Source: Chitinimonas viridis
Lineage (GTDB): Bacteria > Pseudomonadota > Gammaproteobacteria > Burkholderiales > Chitinimonadaceae
Direction of reading: 5' to 3'
Assembly: GCF_030409555.1 (NCBI RefSeq)
Contig: NZ_JAUFPU010000023.1
Span: 27,708-91,707 of the forward strand
Length of the DNA stretch: 64,000 nucleotides
Under the pieces are notes generated by a model. The model ran no database searches, was not told where the DNA came from, and saw nothing but the letters and a program-made list of their open reading frames with translations. Of the stretch, positions 8,815-17,768 are shown piece by piece. Within the stretch, counting starts at the first letter, position 1. Each line of letters opens with the position of its first letter. A program made the position numbers and the translations under genes.

Positions 8815-10821
8815 ATGATTCTCCACCCGAGCCGGCTTGCCCTGCTCCTTATGCTGGCCCTGCCTGCCGTCGCCGCCGGGCGCTCCGGCATCGAACTCGA
8901 CCATTTCGACCCCAGCGTCCGTATCCAGGACAATCTGTTTCAGGCCGTCAATGGCAAGTGGATCAAGCAAGCCGAAATCCCTGCGGACGAAAGTAGTTGG
9001 GGTACCTTTGACGAGCTGTATGAATTGTCGCAGAAGCGGGTACGCGAGATTGTGGAGGCAGCGGTCGTCCACCCCGACAGCCCTGAGACCCGACAAATGG
9101 CCGCACTGTATCAAAGCTTTATGGACGAAGCTTTGGCCGACCGCCTGGGCATGGCACCGATCAAGCCCCTACTGGCCGAGATAGACGGCATCACCGACCG
9201 CAAGGGCTTGACCCGCTTGCTTGGCCGTTTGCCTGCGCAGGGTATGGAGGGGCCGCTTCGGCCCTATGTCAATGTCGATGACAACGCCCCCTCCCAGTAT
9301 GTGGTGATGGTCGACCAACACGGCCTGGGCATGCCCGACCGTGACTACTACCTCAAGCATGACGCCAGCTACAAAAGCACCCGCGCCAGCTATCTCAACT
9401 ATCTGGAAGCCTTGCTTCGCCAGGCCGGTTTGGCTGATCCGGCTCGCCGCGCCAAAGCCGTGCTGGCACTGGAAACCCGGCTAGCCAAATCGCAGTGGGA
9501 CGGTACGGCTTTACGCGACCCGCACAAGTCGCACAATAAATTCGACCGTGCCGGCCTGACCAAGGCCGCGCCCAAGTTCGATTGGGCAGCCTTCCTCGAC
9601 GGTGCCGAGATGAGCGAGGTCCAGGTAGTCGATGTGCGCACACCGAGCTACGCCAAGGTGGTGGGCCAACTGGTGGCGAGCGAACCACTTGAGGTCTGGC
9701 GTGACTATCTGCGCCTGCGCGTGCTCGACGGCACGGCGCACCTGCTGAGCAAGCCGCTTGCCGAGGCCCGTTTCAATTTTCACGGCAAGGCCCTGAGTGG
9801 TATGAGCCAGATGTCCCCACGCTGGAAGCGTGCAGTGAGCATGGTAAACAACTCGCTGGGTGAAAGCGTGGGCAAACAATACGTTGCCAAGTACTTCCCC
9901 GCCGAAGCCAAGGCCAGGATGGAAACCCTGGCCGGCAACCTGCTCAAGGCCTATCAGCAAAGCCTGGACAATGTCGACTGGCTGAGCCCGGACACCAAGG
10001 CCGCCGCCAGGGACAAGCTGTCCAAGTATCGGGTCAAGGTCGGCTATCCCAGCAGATGGCGCGATTACAGCGGTCTGGATATCCGTGCCAATGACCTGGT
10101 GGGCAATGTGCTGCGCACCAATCGGTTCAACTATCGGTACAAGCTGACCTTCCTGGGCAAGCCGGTTGACCGCGACGAGTGGGGCATGACACCGCAAACC
10201 GTCAACGCCTATTACGACGCACCGCTGAACGAGATCGTATTCCCGGCAGCCATGCTGCAACCGCCATTCTTCAAGGCCGATGCAGATGACGCCGTGAACT
10301 ATGGCGCGATCGGCACCATCATTGCCCATGAGATCAGCCACGGTTTCGACGACTTGGGCAGCCAGTACGACGGTGACGGCAATATGCGCAACTGGTGGCG
10401 CCCGGTCGATCGCAAAAGCTTCGACAAGCTGGCCGATAGGCTGGTGGCGCAGTACAGCCGCTATGAAGCGCTGCCCAAGCATTTCGTCAACGGCCGACTG
10501 ACCGTGGGCGAGAACATCGCCGACCTGTCGGGCTTGCAGATAGCCTTCAAGGCCTACCAGCTGAGCCTGAACGGCAAGCCATCGGCCACGCTCGACGGCT
10601 TTACCGGCGAGCAGCGCGTCTTCATCGGTTTCGGCCAAATCTGGCGCGGCAAGATACGCGAGCAGGAACGCCTGCGACGCCTGACCGCCGACTCGCATGC
10701 GCCCGATGATTTCCGTGCCCTGGGCCCGGCGATGAACAGTAGCGCCTTCCACCAGGCGTTCAACACCCAACCGGGTGACGGCATGTTCAAGCCAGAGGCC
10801 GATCGCATCCGTATCTGGTAA
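8815..10821 (+). CDS. M13-family zinc metallopeptidase (neprilysin/PepO type)
   Basis: This 668-residue protein has an N-terminal signal peptide (MILHPSRLALLLMLALPAVAAG) and the M13 layout. The N-terminal half is the helical M13_N domain with FQAVNGKWIKQAEIPADESSWG. The catalytic M13 domain has the zinc motif HEISH (H505/H509, within IIAHEISHGFDDLGSQ), the third ligand in GENIADLSG near residue 568, and VNAYY plus a C-terminal RIW ending typical of neprilysin relatives. It would cleave peptides in the periplasm or at the cell surface. The start is preceded by AAGGAAATAGAAGG. It is monocistronic, with a terminator downstream. Confidence 0.95.
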   Translation: MILHPSRLALLLMLALPAVAAGRSGIELDHFDPSVRIQDNLFQAVNGKWIKQAEIPADESSWGTFDELYELSQKRVREIVEAAVVHPDSPETRQMAALYQSFMDEALADRLGMAPIKPLLAEIDGITDRKGLTRLLGRLPAQGMEGPLRPYVNVDDNAPSQYVVMVDQHGLGMPDRDYYLKHDASYKSTRASYLNYLEALLRQAGLADPARRAKAVLALETRLAKSQWDGTALRDPHKSHNKFDRAGLTKAAPKFDWAAFLDGAEMSEVQVVDVRTPSYAKVVGQLVASEPLEVWRDYLRLRVLDGTAHLLSKPLAEARFNFHGKALSGMSQMSPRWKRAVSMVNNSLGESVGKQYVAKYFPAEAKARMETLAGNLLKAYQQSLDNVDWLSPDTKAAARDKLSKYRVKVGYPSRWRDYSGLDIRANDLVGNVLRTNRFNYRYKLTFLGKPVDRDEWGMTPQTVNAYYDAPLNEIVFPAAMLQPPFFKADADDAVNYGAIGTIIAHEISHGFDDLGSQYDGDGNMRNWWRPVDRKSFDKLADRLVAQYSRYEALPKHFVNGRLTVGENIADLSGLQIAFKAYQLSLNGKPSATLDGFTGEQRVFIGFGQIWRGKIREQERLRRLTADSHAPDDFRALGPAMNSSAFHQAFNTQPGDGMFKPEADRIRIW

Positions 10822-10837
10822 GGCTGTTTGAGCCTGT

Positions 10838-10876
10838 AAAAAACCGGCTGCCATCTTGAGATGGCGCCGGTTTTTT
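10838..10876 (+). terminator. Intrinsic terminator of the M13 peptidase gene
   Basis: AAAAAACCGGC...GCCGGTTTTTTG forms a stem extended by GCCATC/GATGGC around a TTGA loop. A-tract and T-tract flanks on both sides make it usable in both directions, so the converging minus-strand gene 10963-11604 may share it. Confidence 0.9.
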
Positions 10877-10962
10877 GCGGCCAAGGCGCTGACGTGTTTG
10901 AGCCTGTGCGCCCTGTAGGCTGAGCGGCATGCCATGCCGCTCAGCGCCTACCGCCCGGTCGC

Positions 10963-11604
10963 TCAATGCCCCTTCTGTACCGGTTTGGCCGCAGGCGCCT
11001 CTGTCGGCTTGGCGGGCTTGGCGCCATAGCCGCCCGGCCCGCTATTCATGGCATCGATGGCATCCTTCAGGTTCAGGCATTTCACATCGTCCTTGCTCTT
11101 GATGGCGCCGCCCTCCAGTTCGCACTCCTTGTCGCCAAACTTCAGCATGGCGCCCTTCACCACTGCGGCGGCCTTGGGATTGGCTGCAGCACCGCCATTA
11201 CGCAGGCTTTCGCTGATTTCAGCCAGCACCTTATTCATGGTTTCGCGCTCGATATGGGCTGCGGCCAACTGCTCCTTCAGGGTAGCCACATCCTTGCCCA
11301 GCATGCTGCTGGCGTCCTTGGCCACTTCCAGTTCTTTTTCCAGCCCTGCCTTCTCGGCCAGCAGTTTGGCTTGCGCCTGCTTGGCAGTTTTCACCTGGGC
11401 AATCAGGTTCTGCTCGGCATGCAGATTACGCTTGGTCGCCATCACCAGGCCGCCCAGAAAACCGCCCGCACCGATGGCAATCACCAGCGCCACTAGCAAA
11501 ACCACCAGCATGGCAGACAGCCCTCCGCCCACGCCGCCACGCATGGCAAGGATCAATCGCTTCATCAAGGGCAGTTTGGCAGCTTGTTCATTTGCCATTG
11601 TCAT
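10963..11604 (-). CDS. Membrane-anchored coiled-coil protein of unknown function
   Basis: With the start at the ATG 11602-11604 (GAGAGGA upstream) the protein has 213 residues; an upstream-extended reading to 11760 lacks a ribosome binding site. A second ATG two codons later (MANEQ) is equally plausible. One strong transmembrane helix spans about residues 30-58 (AMLVVLLVALVIAIGAGGFLGG). It is followed by a Lys/Glu/Ala-rich heptad-like coiled coil (about residues 60-125), a short region with two cysteines (DKECELEG, DVKCLNLK), and a Pro/Ala/Lys tail. I recognise no family. The topology suggests an inner-membrane anchor with a soluble coiled coil. Confidence 0.7.
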   Translation of the reverse strand: MTMANEQAAKLPLMKRLILAMRGGVGGGLSAMLVVLLVALVIAIGAGGFLGGLVMATKRNLHAEQNLIAQVKTAKQAQAKLLAEKAGLEKELEVAKDASSMLGKDVATLKEQLAAAHIERETMNKVLAEISESLRNGGAAANPKAAAVVKGAMLKFGDKECELEGGAIKSKDDVKCLNLKDAIDAMNSGPGGYGAKPAKPTEAPAAKPVQKGH

Positions 11605-11749
11605 GCGATCCTCTCGGTTTAACGTTGGCGACGCCAGCCAGTTGCATGCCATATGATTAATCGCATACGCAGTCGCAGAAATCCGTGGCAGGCACCTAGG
11701 TGTTTTAGCGATTACTATTCTTCGCGTCAAACACCCTTGCGGAAAAAGC

Positions 11750-11783
11750 AAAAGCCGCACAATCTTTCGACTGTGCGGCTTTT
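11750..11783 (-). terminator. Intrinsic terminator downstream of tRNA-Asn
   Basis: AAAAGCCGCAC (11750-11760) pairs with GTGCGGCTTTT (11773-11783). On the minus strand it is followed by TTTTGCTTTTTCC. It lies 8 bp beyond the tRNA 3' end. Confidence 0.85.
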
Positions 11784-11790
11784 GGAAACT

Positions 11791-11866
11791 TGGCTCCTCG
11801 ACCTGGGCTCGAACCAGGGACCTACGGATTAACAGTCCGGCGCTCTACCGACTGAGCTATCGAGGA
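11791..11866 (-). tRNA. tRNA-Asn (anticodon GUU), copy 1
   Basis: This 76-nt cloverleaf runs from TCCTCGA at 11866 to an encoded CCA at 11793-11791. The acceptor stem TCCTCGA/TCGAGGA, D-arm GCTCAGTCGGTAGAGC, anticodon loop CTGTTAATC with GTT, and T-arm GGTTCGAGCC are all readable. A tRNA gene with an identical sequence lies in the opposite orientation at 35391-35466. Confidence 0.97.
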
Positions 11867-11881
11867 ACTAAAGAAGCCGCT

Positions 11882-11910
11882 ATACTAAAAGGCTGTGCTT
11901 GGCGTGTCAA
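11882..11910 (-). promoter_or_regulatory. Sigma70 promoter of tRNA-Asn copy 1
   Basis: On the minus strand TTGACA (complement of 11905-11910) and TAGTAT (complement of 11882-11887) are separated by 17 nt. The tRNA begins 15 nt after the -10 element, so the 5' leader is very short. Confidence 0.75.
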
Positions 11911-11945
11911 CACCCGTTTCGATTTCAAACTTATAAGAAGGCCTC

Positions 11946-13205
11946 ATGTCTGCCCTCAAGAAACTGTTGATCATAGTTGTGGTTCTGGTTGCCATCGTGG
12001 CGGCCATCCCGCTGCTATTCCCCTACGATAGCTACAAAGCCGATATCGAACAGGCAGTTAGCGCACGCCTGGACATTCCTGTCAGCATCAGCGATATCGC
12101 ATTCAGCTACGACCCCAAACCCCAACTGGCGCTCAAGCAGCTGACCATGGGCAAGCAGGGCGAGGCAGAAATTGGTCAGGTCATTGTGCCCATTACCCTG
12201 CGCAACCTGATCAATCTGCGTACCGAGCTGACCGACGTGGTACTGGAGCAAGCCCAGTTCAAGCAGGATTTTGCGCTTTCCCTGCCGGGCCGGCTCAAGC
12301 CCAACCCGGGCGGCCGCGATATCAATTTCGCCAAGCTCAAGCTGAAAGACCTGACCATACAGCTGACCCAACGCAAGATCGGCCCGCTGTCCGGCACCTT
12401 GCAGCTGAATCAGGACGGCACCTTCAAGCTGGTTACCCTGTCCGATGCAGACGAGCGCGCCACCCTGACCATCAAGCCTGAGGGCGACAAGTTCGGCCTC
12501 GACTTTACCGCCAACAACTGGGTAGCCCCCGGCCCTTACCCCGATGCACGCTTTGACCAGCTGATACTGCGCGGCGTGGCCGACAAGGACGGCATTCTGA
12601 TTGACGACGTCCAGGCACTGATCTTCGGCTCACCTGCCGTGGGTGTGGCACAGCTGAGCTGGGTAGAGGGCTGGAAGCTGACAGGCAGCCTGCAGACACG
12701 CAGCATGCAGGTTGAACCGCTGATCTCGCTGGCCAGTGCGACCACCCGCTCCACCGGCCGCATGGCAGCCACTGCCGATTTCGAGTTCAGTGGCGACAGC
12801 TACGAGAACCTGTTCTCCAAGCGCCGCGTGTCGGTCAAGTTCTCGGTGCGCGATGGCAACCTGCATAACTTCGACCTGATCACACCACTCAAGTCGCAGA
12901 GTCCATCGGTGCTGCAACGCGGCGGCCAGACCCGCTTCGATACCCTGGCGGGCGAATACCTGCTGGAGGACACCCAGGTCTCGCTGCGCAGCCTGCAACT
13001 GAACTCAGGCAAGTTCTCGGCGAGCGGTGGCCTGACCATCAGCCCCGAGCGCAAGCTGGGTGGACGTATCAATACTCGCCTGTCCAGCGGCAGCATCGTG
13101 GTCAACGCGCCGCTGGCCATCGCCGGTACGCTGGATGCCCCCGAGCTGCGTTCGGCCGGCGCTTACAAGCCAGGCAGCAGCGAGAACACCACGCAGATCT
13201 TTTAA
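11946..13205 (+). CDS. AsmA-like envelope protein
   Basis: This 419-residue protein has a single N-terminal transmembrane segment (LLIIVVVLVAIVAAIPLLF). A long periplasmic beta-rich part follows, with AsmA-type features: a short N-terminal domain on how the ligand is approached (ADIEQAVSARLDIPVSISDIAFSYDPKPQLALKQLTM) and a C-terminal region with SLQLNSGKFSASGGLTI and the AGTLDAPEL motif. AsmA relatives are repeating beta-groove proteins connected with outer-membrane lipid transport and assembly, and the exact role here is inferred only from family. The gene starts 35 bp from the tRNA promoter, divergent from it. AAGG precedes the ATG. Confidence 0.85.
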   Translation: MSALKKLLIIVVVLVAIVAAIPLLFPYDSYKADIEQAVSARLDIPVSISDIAFSYDPKPQLALKQLTMGKQGEAEIGQVIVPITLRNLINLRTELTDVVLEQAQFKQDFALSLPGRLKPNPGGRDINFAKLKLKDLTIQLTQRKIGPLSGTLQLNQDGTFKLVTLSDADERATLTIKPEGDKFGLDFTANNWVAPGPYPDARFDQLILRGVADKDGILIDDVQALIFGSPAVGVAQLSWVEGWKLTGSLQTRSMQVEPLISLASATTRSTGRMAATADFEFSGDSYENLFSKRRVSVKFSVRDGNLHNFDLITPLKSQSPSVLQRGGQTRFDTLAGEYLLEDTQVSLRSLQLNSGKFSASGGLTISPERKLGGRINTRLSSGSIVVNAPLAIAGTLDAPELRSAGAYKPGSSENTTQIF

Positions 13206-13308
13206 CCATTAACCTATGTGATAACCGACGGTTAGGCCGACAGTTAATCATCAGTATGGATATCGCCGGCCCCTGGTCGGCGATCGTCATTTGGAGGCAA
13301 TAGTAGCA

Positions 13309-14310
13309 ATGGATTGGCACACTTACCTGGCAAGCCAGGGCGCACACACCGATGAACAGGGTCAGGTCAGCTTTCCCACTGCGGCAGCAGACACCGTGCT
13401 GGTGCCATTGCAGCAGTTCGGCCTGATACGCTTCAGCGGCGAGGAGACCCTGGCGTTCCTGCATGGCCAGGTGTCCAGCGATCTCAAGAAAATGCCCGCC
13501 GACGGTTGCCAATACTCCTGCTACTCCACGCCCAAGGGCCGTATGCTGGCCAGCTTCCTGGTATTGCGTGAAGCTGACGATATCCTGCTGATGCTGCCAC
13601 GCACCTTGCAGGCAGGTGTGCAGAAGCGCCTGAGCATGTATGTATTGCGCAGCAAGACCCGCGCCAGCGATGCCAGCGATGAGCGCGTGCTGTTGGGCCT
13701 GAATGGCCCGCAAGCCACCGCCATCGCCCTGGCCGTGTTCGGCTCGGCACCGGCCGAAGCCATGCAGACCATCAAGCTGGCCGGCGGCTTGCTTGCCAGG
13801 CTGGGGCAGGATCGCCTGCTGCTCTGCCTGACGCTCGACGCCGCCATGGCTGCCTGGCCCGCCCTGCTGGCCGCTGGCGCCCAGGCATCGGGCACGGCTG
13901 CCTGGACGCTGTCGGACATCCGCGCAGGCATACCCTGGATACTGCCCGAAACCCAAGAGGCCTTTGTCGCGCAGATGGCCAATATGGAACTGATCGGCGC
14001 CGTCAGCTTCAAAAAGGGCTGTTATCCCGGCCAGGAAATCGTCGCCCGCACCCAATACCTGGGCAAGCTCAAGCGCCGTACCTTCCGGGTAAGTGCCACC
14101 GCCCCCATGCAGGCTGGGCAGGCTGTCTACAGTCCGGAGATGAACGGCCAGGCCAGCGGCCAGGTTGCCCAGGCCGCGCCGGCTGGCGAAGGTCTATGGG
14201 AAGCGCTGGTCGTGGTACAGATGGCCAGCGTAGAGCACGGCGTCCACCTCGACAGCCCAGAGGGTCCGCTACTCACCTTCTTGCCACTGCCCTATCCGGT
14301 GCACGAGTAA
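13309..14310 (+). CDS. ygfZ: tRNA-modifying/iron-sulfur assembly protein YgfZ (folate-binding)
   Basis: The ATG at 13309 is chosen because GGAGG (13293-13297) precedes it; the longer TTG reading from 13291 would swallow that site. The 333-residue product has the COG0354 signature KKGCYPGQEIVART, including the conserved Cys, near residue 240, and a glycine-cleavage T-protein-like fold with FLHGQVSSDLKK near residue 50. YgfZ is a tetrahydrofolate-dependent factor that supports Fe-S enzymes such as MiaB in the cytosol. It follows the AsmA-like gene by about 100 bp and is terminated at 14336-14362. Confidence 0.93.
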   Translation: MDWHTYLASQGAHTDEQGQVSFPTAAADTVLVPLQQFGLIRFSGEETLAFLHGQVSSDLKKMPADGCQYSCYSTPKGRMLASFLVLREADDILLMLPRTLQAGVQKRLSMYVLRSKTRASDASDERVLLGLNGPQATAIALAVFGSAPAEAMQTIKLAGGLLARLGQDRLLLCLTLDAAMAAWPALLAAGAQASGTAAWTLSDIRAGIPWILPETQEAFVAQMANMELIGAVSFKKGCYPGQEIVARTQYLGKLKRRTFRVSATAPMQAGQAVYSPEMNGQASGQVAQAAPAGEGLWEALVVVQMASVEHGVHLDSPEGPLLTFLPLPYPVHE

Positions 14311-14335
14311 GCGCCGCTCAGCATCACAGGCCCGT

Positions 14336-14362
14336 AAAAAAACCGCCCTCGGGCGGTTTTTT
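14336..14362. terminator. Bidirectional intrinsic terminator between ygfZ and folE2
   Basis: AAAAAAACCGCCC/GGGCGGTTTTTT forms a GC stem with runs of A before and T after. It serves the converging ygfZ (plus) and folE2 (minus) genes. Confidence 0.92.
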
Positions 14363-14376
14363 CATGCTTACCTGGC

Positions 14377-15183
14377 TCAGGCCGTGCGCTTGTCGTGCTC
14401 GATCAAGGCGTAGGCAGAGTGATTGTGGATGGACTCGAAGTTTTCCACCTCCACCACATAGCGGTCTATCCGGGGGTCGCCATTGAGCCTGGCGGCCACA
14501 TCGCGAATAAAATCTTCCACGAACTTGGGGTTGTCATAGGCCTGCTCGGTCACATACTTCTCGTCCGGCCGCTTGAGTATGCCGTAGACCTCGCAGGATG
14601 CCTCTTCTTCAGCCACCCGTATCAGCTCCTCCAGCCATACCCTGTCATTCACCTGGGCGGTGATGGTCACATGCGAGCGCTGGTTATGCGCACCGTATTC
14701 GGAGATTTTCTTGGAGCAGGGGCAAAGGCTGGTCGCGGCCACCACCACCTTGATGGTCTGGGTAAACACCCCTTGCCGTATCTCGCCAATCAGGCTGACA
14801 TCGTAGTCCATCAGGCTTTGCACGCCTGATACCGGCGCCGTCTTGTTCATGAAGAACGGAAAGCGCATCTCGATATAGCCCGATTCCGCTTCCAGCTTCC
14901 CCACCATCTCGCGCGCCATCTGCTCGAACGAGGCCACCGAGATCGCCTGCTCGTGGCTGTTCAGCAATTGCACGAAGCGCGACATATGCGTGCCCTTGTA
15001 GTGCTCGGGCAGATACACGTACATATCGAAGCCGGCAACCGTATGCTGTACCCCATCGGCCCGGTCGGCCACCTTGACGGGATGGCGCAGGGACTTGATG
15101 CCGACCTTGTTGATGGCGATGTTGCGTACATCGCGCGAGCTTTGCACGTCCTCGAGAGGCGCGGGCTTGTGGGGTGCGTTCAT
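14377..15183 (-). CDS. folE2: GTP cyclohydrolase FolE2 (type IB)
   Basis: The 268-residue product is a COG1469 GTP cyclohydrolase. It converts GTP to 7,8-dihydroneopterin triphosphate, the first step to tetrahydrofolate and, in some bacteria, queuosine. Recognised features are the conserved cysteine in [25 protein letters not shown] sequence near residues 150-170, the [12 protein letters not shown] strand, and a C-terminal [18 protein letters not shown]. FolE2 enzymes can use metals other than zinc and are often deployed under zinc limitation; no Zur operator was identified upstream, and no second folE is present in the window. AGGA precedes the ATG by 8 nt. Length is normal. Confidence 0.96.
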   Translation of the reverse strand: MNAPHKPAPLEDVQSSRDVRNIAINKVGIKSLRHPVKVADRADGVQHTVAGFDMYVYLPEHYKGTHMSRFVQLLNSHEQAISVASFEQMAREMVGKLEAESGYIEMRFPFFMNKTAPVSGVQSLMDYDVSLIGEIRQGVFTQTIKVVVAATSLCPCSKKISEYGAHNQRSHVTITAQVNDRVWLEELIRVAEEEASCEVYGILKRPDEKYVTEQAYDNPKFVEDFIRDVAARLNGDPRIDRYVVEVENFESIHNHSAYALIEHDKRTA

Positions 15184-15329
15184 GATGCGATCCTGATGCG
15201 ATAGGGGTCAATTGTACCGGGCAGCAAATACCCGAGTAAACCAATCAAGAATTTCAGGCCGGTTCCTGTCAATTCAAGCGCACCTGCCGATTGATTCTTC
15301 CAATCGGCGCCATAGTCCTTTTTCTTCAA

Positions 15330-15587
15330 TCAGTTGCATCCTGCTGCCACCAAGGCCAGCTTCGCCTTGCGGTCCAGTTTCTTGATGGCAGCCTCCCGCC
15401 GCGAGGCGCTGGACCTGTCCTCGCACGCCTCGGCATAGGCCAGCACCACGGGCAGGCGCACCCGCGTATAGCGCGCACCACGTCCACGATTGTGGGTATC
15501 GATGCGCGCCGCCAGATCATTGCTGATACCGCAATAGAGGCTATCGTCGGCACAGCGCAGTAAATAGACACACCAGCCTTGCGGCAC
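15330..15587 (-). CDS. GIY-YIG nuclease-superfamily protein (YhbQ-like)
   Basis: The start is a GTG at 15585-15587 with AAGGAG six nt upstream, giving 85 residues. The GIY-YIG core is present as VYLLRCADDSLYCGISNDLAARI (the YLL...YCG pair corresponds to GIY...YIG), followed by the catalytic-type Arg (ARI) and the conserved Glu in SRREAAIKKLDR. Stand-alone members of about 85-100 residues are related to E. coli YhbQ and eukaryotic SLX1; their cellular role is not well established. It lies 11 bp downstream of the flavodoxin-like gene on the same strand, so the two form a likely operon. Confidence 0.9.
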   Translation of the reverse strand: MPQGWCVYLLRCADDSLYCGISNDLAARIDTHNRGRGARYTRVRLPVVLAYAEACEDRSSASRREAAIKKLDRKAKLALVAAGCN

Positions 15588-15598
15588 TTGCCACTCCT

Positions 15599-16063
15599 TC
15601 AGAATATGCCCATGGCGATGCCGCCCGCCATGGCCTCACCGAGCTCGCAGGCCTGCTGCAATTGCGCCTTGGTGGGCGCGCCCTTGACCACCAGTGGCTC
15701 GGCAATGGCTTTCAGCGGGTAGCCCCGGGCAATACGCTCCACCGCCATGACCGCCCCGCTGCCGTCATTGCCGCCCACCACCACCAATGCATAGGGTAGG
15801 CCCGCTATCTTGCCCTGGGCGGGGTAGAAGGTACGGTCAAAGAAATCCTTCAGCGCGCCCGCCATATAGCCAAACTTCTCTGGCGTCACCAGCAACAGGC
15901 CCTGTGCCGCCAGCAAGTCCGGTAGATCTGCCTGCAACGCTGGCAGCATGACAGTTGCCACCTCGTCCGCCAGCGCAGCAGCACCGGTCCGCGCCGATTG
16001 CGCCAGCGCATAGGTATGGCCGGCCTCGGTCTGCCCGGCATGCAGTATCAGCAGCTGTTTCAT
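15599..16063 (-). CDS. Flavodoxin-fold NAD(P)H-dependent oxidoreductase-like protein
   Basis: This 154-residue alpha/beta protein has a flavodoxin-like start (KQLLILHAGQTEAGHTYALA), in which the phosphate loop of FMN-binding flavodoxins would be HAGQTEAG. The central strand/loop LLLVTPEKFGYMAGALKDFFDRTFYP is typical of the flavodoxin/NADPH-dependent FMN reductase group. It probably binds FMN and acts in cytosolic electron transfer, though partner and substrate are not apparent. It is first in a probable two-gene unit with the GIY-YIG gene and divergent from the NAD(P)HX repair gene. Confidence 0.8.
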   Translation of the reverse strand: MKQLLILHAGQTEAGHTYALAQSARTGAAALADEVATVMLPALQADLPDLLAAQGLLLVTPEKFGYMAGALKDFFDRTFYPAQGKIAGLPYALVVVGGNDGSGAVMAVERIARGYPLKAIAEPLVVKGAPTKAQLQQACELGEAMAGGIAMGIF

Positions 16064-16169
16064 TGCCTATCTCACACTCGCCGCAGGTATTACATCAACA
16101 AGCGCCGCGCTGGGCAGTCTATGATCCAGAACACATCGCCCCTTCTTGCTATGACCGTATCCAGCCGCC

Positions 16170-17615
16170 ATGTTCCATACCGTATCGCAGCTACGCCAGA
16201 TAGAACAGCAGGCCCGCAAGCTGGGCCTGCCCCTGATGCAACGTGCCGGGCGCGCCGCCGCCGATTTTATCTCGCGTCGCTTCGGCAAGGCCGCACCCAT
16301 CGGCGTGCTGGTAGGGCCGGGTAACAATGGTGGCGACGCACTGGTTGCCGCCACCTTGCTGAGACAGTTGGGCTATACCCTATCAGTCTGCATGCCAGCC
16401 GGGCCAGGCAACCTGCCCGCTGACGCTGCCACGGCCTACCTCGACTGGCAGCGCTGCGGCGGCACCGAGAGCACCCAGGCGCCGACAGGGACCTGCACCG
16501 TCATCATCGACGGCCTGTTCGGCTTGGGCCTGAACCGCCCGCTGGAGCCAAACTGGCAGGCGCTGATTACCCAAGTCAACCAGTTGGGCAAACCGATACT
16601 GGCGCTCGATGTGCCCAGCGGCGTACACGCCGACAGCGGCGCACTGCTGGGCGCCCCCATACAGGCCCGCTGGACCCTGAGCTTCATCGGTCAGGCACGT
16701 GGGCTGGCAACCGGCGCAGCCTGCGACTATACCGGGCTCTGCCTGCTGGACAAGCTGGGCCTGTCCGCCCCCACGCTGGATCAGGCCGCCCTGCCGGATA
16801 CAGCCACCGTGGCCCAAACCATCCGCATACCGCGTGCGGCCGACAGCCACAAGGGCAGCTATGGCACCATCTGCATCATAGGCGGCGCAGAGGGCATGAC
16901 CGGTGCCGCCCTGCTGGCCGGCAGGGCGGCACTGCAGGCAGGCGCCGGCAAGGTTTTTACCGGCCTGCTGGGGCCGGTACCCAGTGCAGACCTAGCTCGT
17001 CCCGAGCTGATGCTGCGTCCGGCCGATACCCTGCTGATGGATGCGGCCGATCTGATACTGCTGGGGCCAGGCCTGGGCCAAGGCGCGCCGGCTGCCGATC
17101 TGTTGCACCATGCGCTGAGCAGCCAGCAGCCACTGGTACTGGATGCTGACGCCCTCAACCTGCTGGCCAGCGATCCACGCCTCACCCAGGCCGCCCGCCC
17201 GCGCCAGGCGCCTACCGTGTTGACGCCCCATCCGGCCGAAGCCGCCCGGCTACTGGCCTGCAGTACAGCCGAGGTGCAGCAGCACCGCTACGACGCTGCG
17301 GCAGCGCTGGCCCGCCGCTACCATGCCACCATCGTGCTCAAGGGCGCAGGTACCGTCATCGTCGACGGCGCCCTCATGGCGGTCAATCAGAGCGGCAGCG
17401 CCGCACTGGCCAATGCGGGCCAAGGCGACTTGCTGAGTGGCCTGATCGCCGCACTGATGGCACAAGGCCTCACTGCCTGGCAGGCCACCTGCCTGGCCAC
17501 CCGCCTGCATGGCTGCGCCAGCGACACCCTGGTCAATCGCGATGGCCGGGGCATTACCTTGGCCAACGATGTGATCGCTGAGCTGGACCGGCACCTTGCC
17601 CCTTATTTTCGGTAG
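16170..17615 (+). CDS. nnr: Bifunctional NAD(P)H-hydrate epimerase / ADP-dependent NAD(P)H-hydrate dehydratase
   Basis: This 481-residue YjeF-type fusion repairs hydrated NAD(P)H. The N-terminal epimerase domain (about 1-205) has VGPGNNGGDALVAATLLRQLGY and the loop DVPSGVHADSG. The C-terminal ADP-dependent dehydratase domain (about 215-481) has KGSYGTICIIGGAEGMTGAA, LDADALNLLA, LTPHPAEAARLL and KGAGTVIV. The catalytic loop usually reads N-x-G-[ST]-G-D; here it is NAGQGDLLSG, with Gln in place of Thr/Ser but the Asp retained. The start ATG lacks a strong ribosome binding site, but the N-terminal LRQIEQQA is in frame with family sequences. Confidence 0.94.
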   Translation: MFHTVSQLRQIEQQARKLGLPLMQRAGRAAADFISRRFGKAAPIGVLVGPGNNGGDALVAATLLRQLGYTLSVCMPAGPGNLPADAATAYLDWQRCGGTESTQAPTGTCTVIIDGLFGLGLNRPLEPNWQALITQVNQLGKPILALDVPSGVHADSGALLGAPIQARWTLSFIGQARGLATGAACDYTGLCLLDKLGLSAPTLDQAALPDTATVAQTIRIPRAADSHKGSYGTICIIGGAEGMTGAALLAGRAALQAGAGKVFTGLLGPVPSADLARPELMLRPADTLLMDAADLILLGPGLGQGAPAADLLHHALSSQQPLVLDADALNLLASDPRLTQAARPRQAPTVLTPHPAEAARLLACSTAEVQQHRYDAAAALARRYHATIVLKGAGTVIVDGALMAVNQSGSAALANAGQGDLLSGLIAALMAQGLTAWQATCLATRLHGCASDTLVNRDGRGITLANDVIAELDRHLAPYFR

Positions 17616-17768
17616 CGGGCTTGCCGGCTACCACGCCCTCACCGCCTCCAAAGCACACATGCCAGAATTTGCGGTGCCCAGGCAGGCCTGTGCGAGGAGA
17701 AATTTTTTACGCACAACGCCGCATGGGGACGAGAATGTGGCATCCACCTACACCAAGCCCCTATCTGC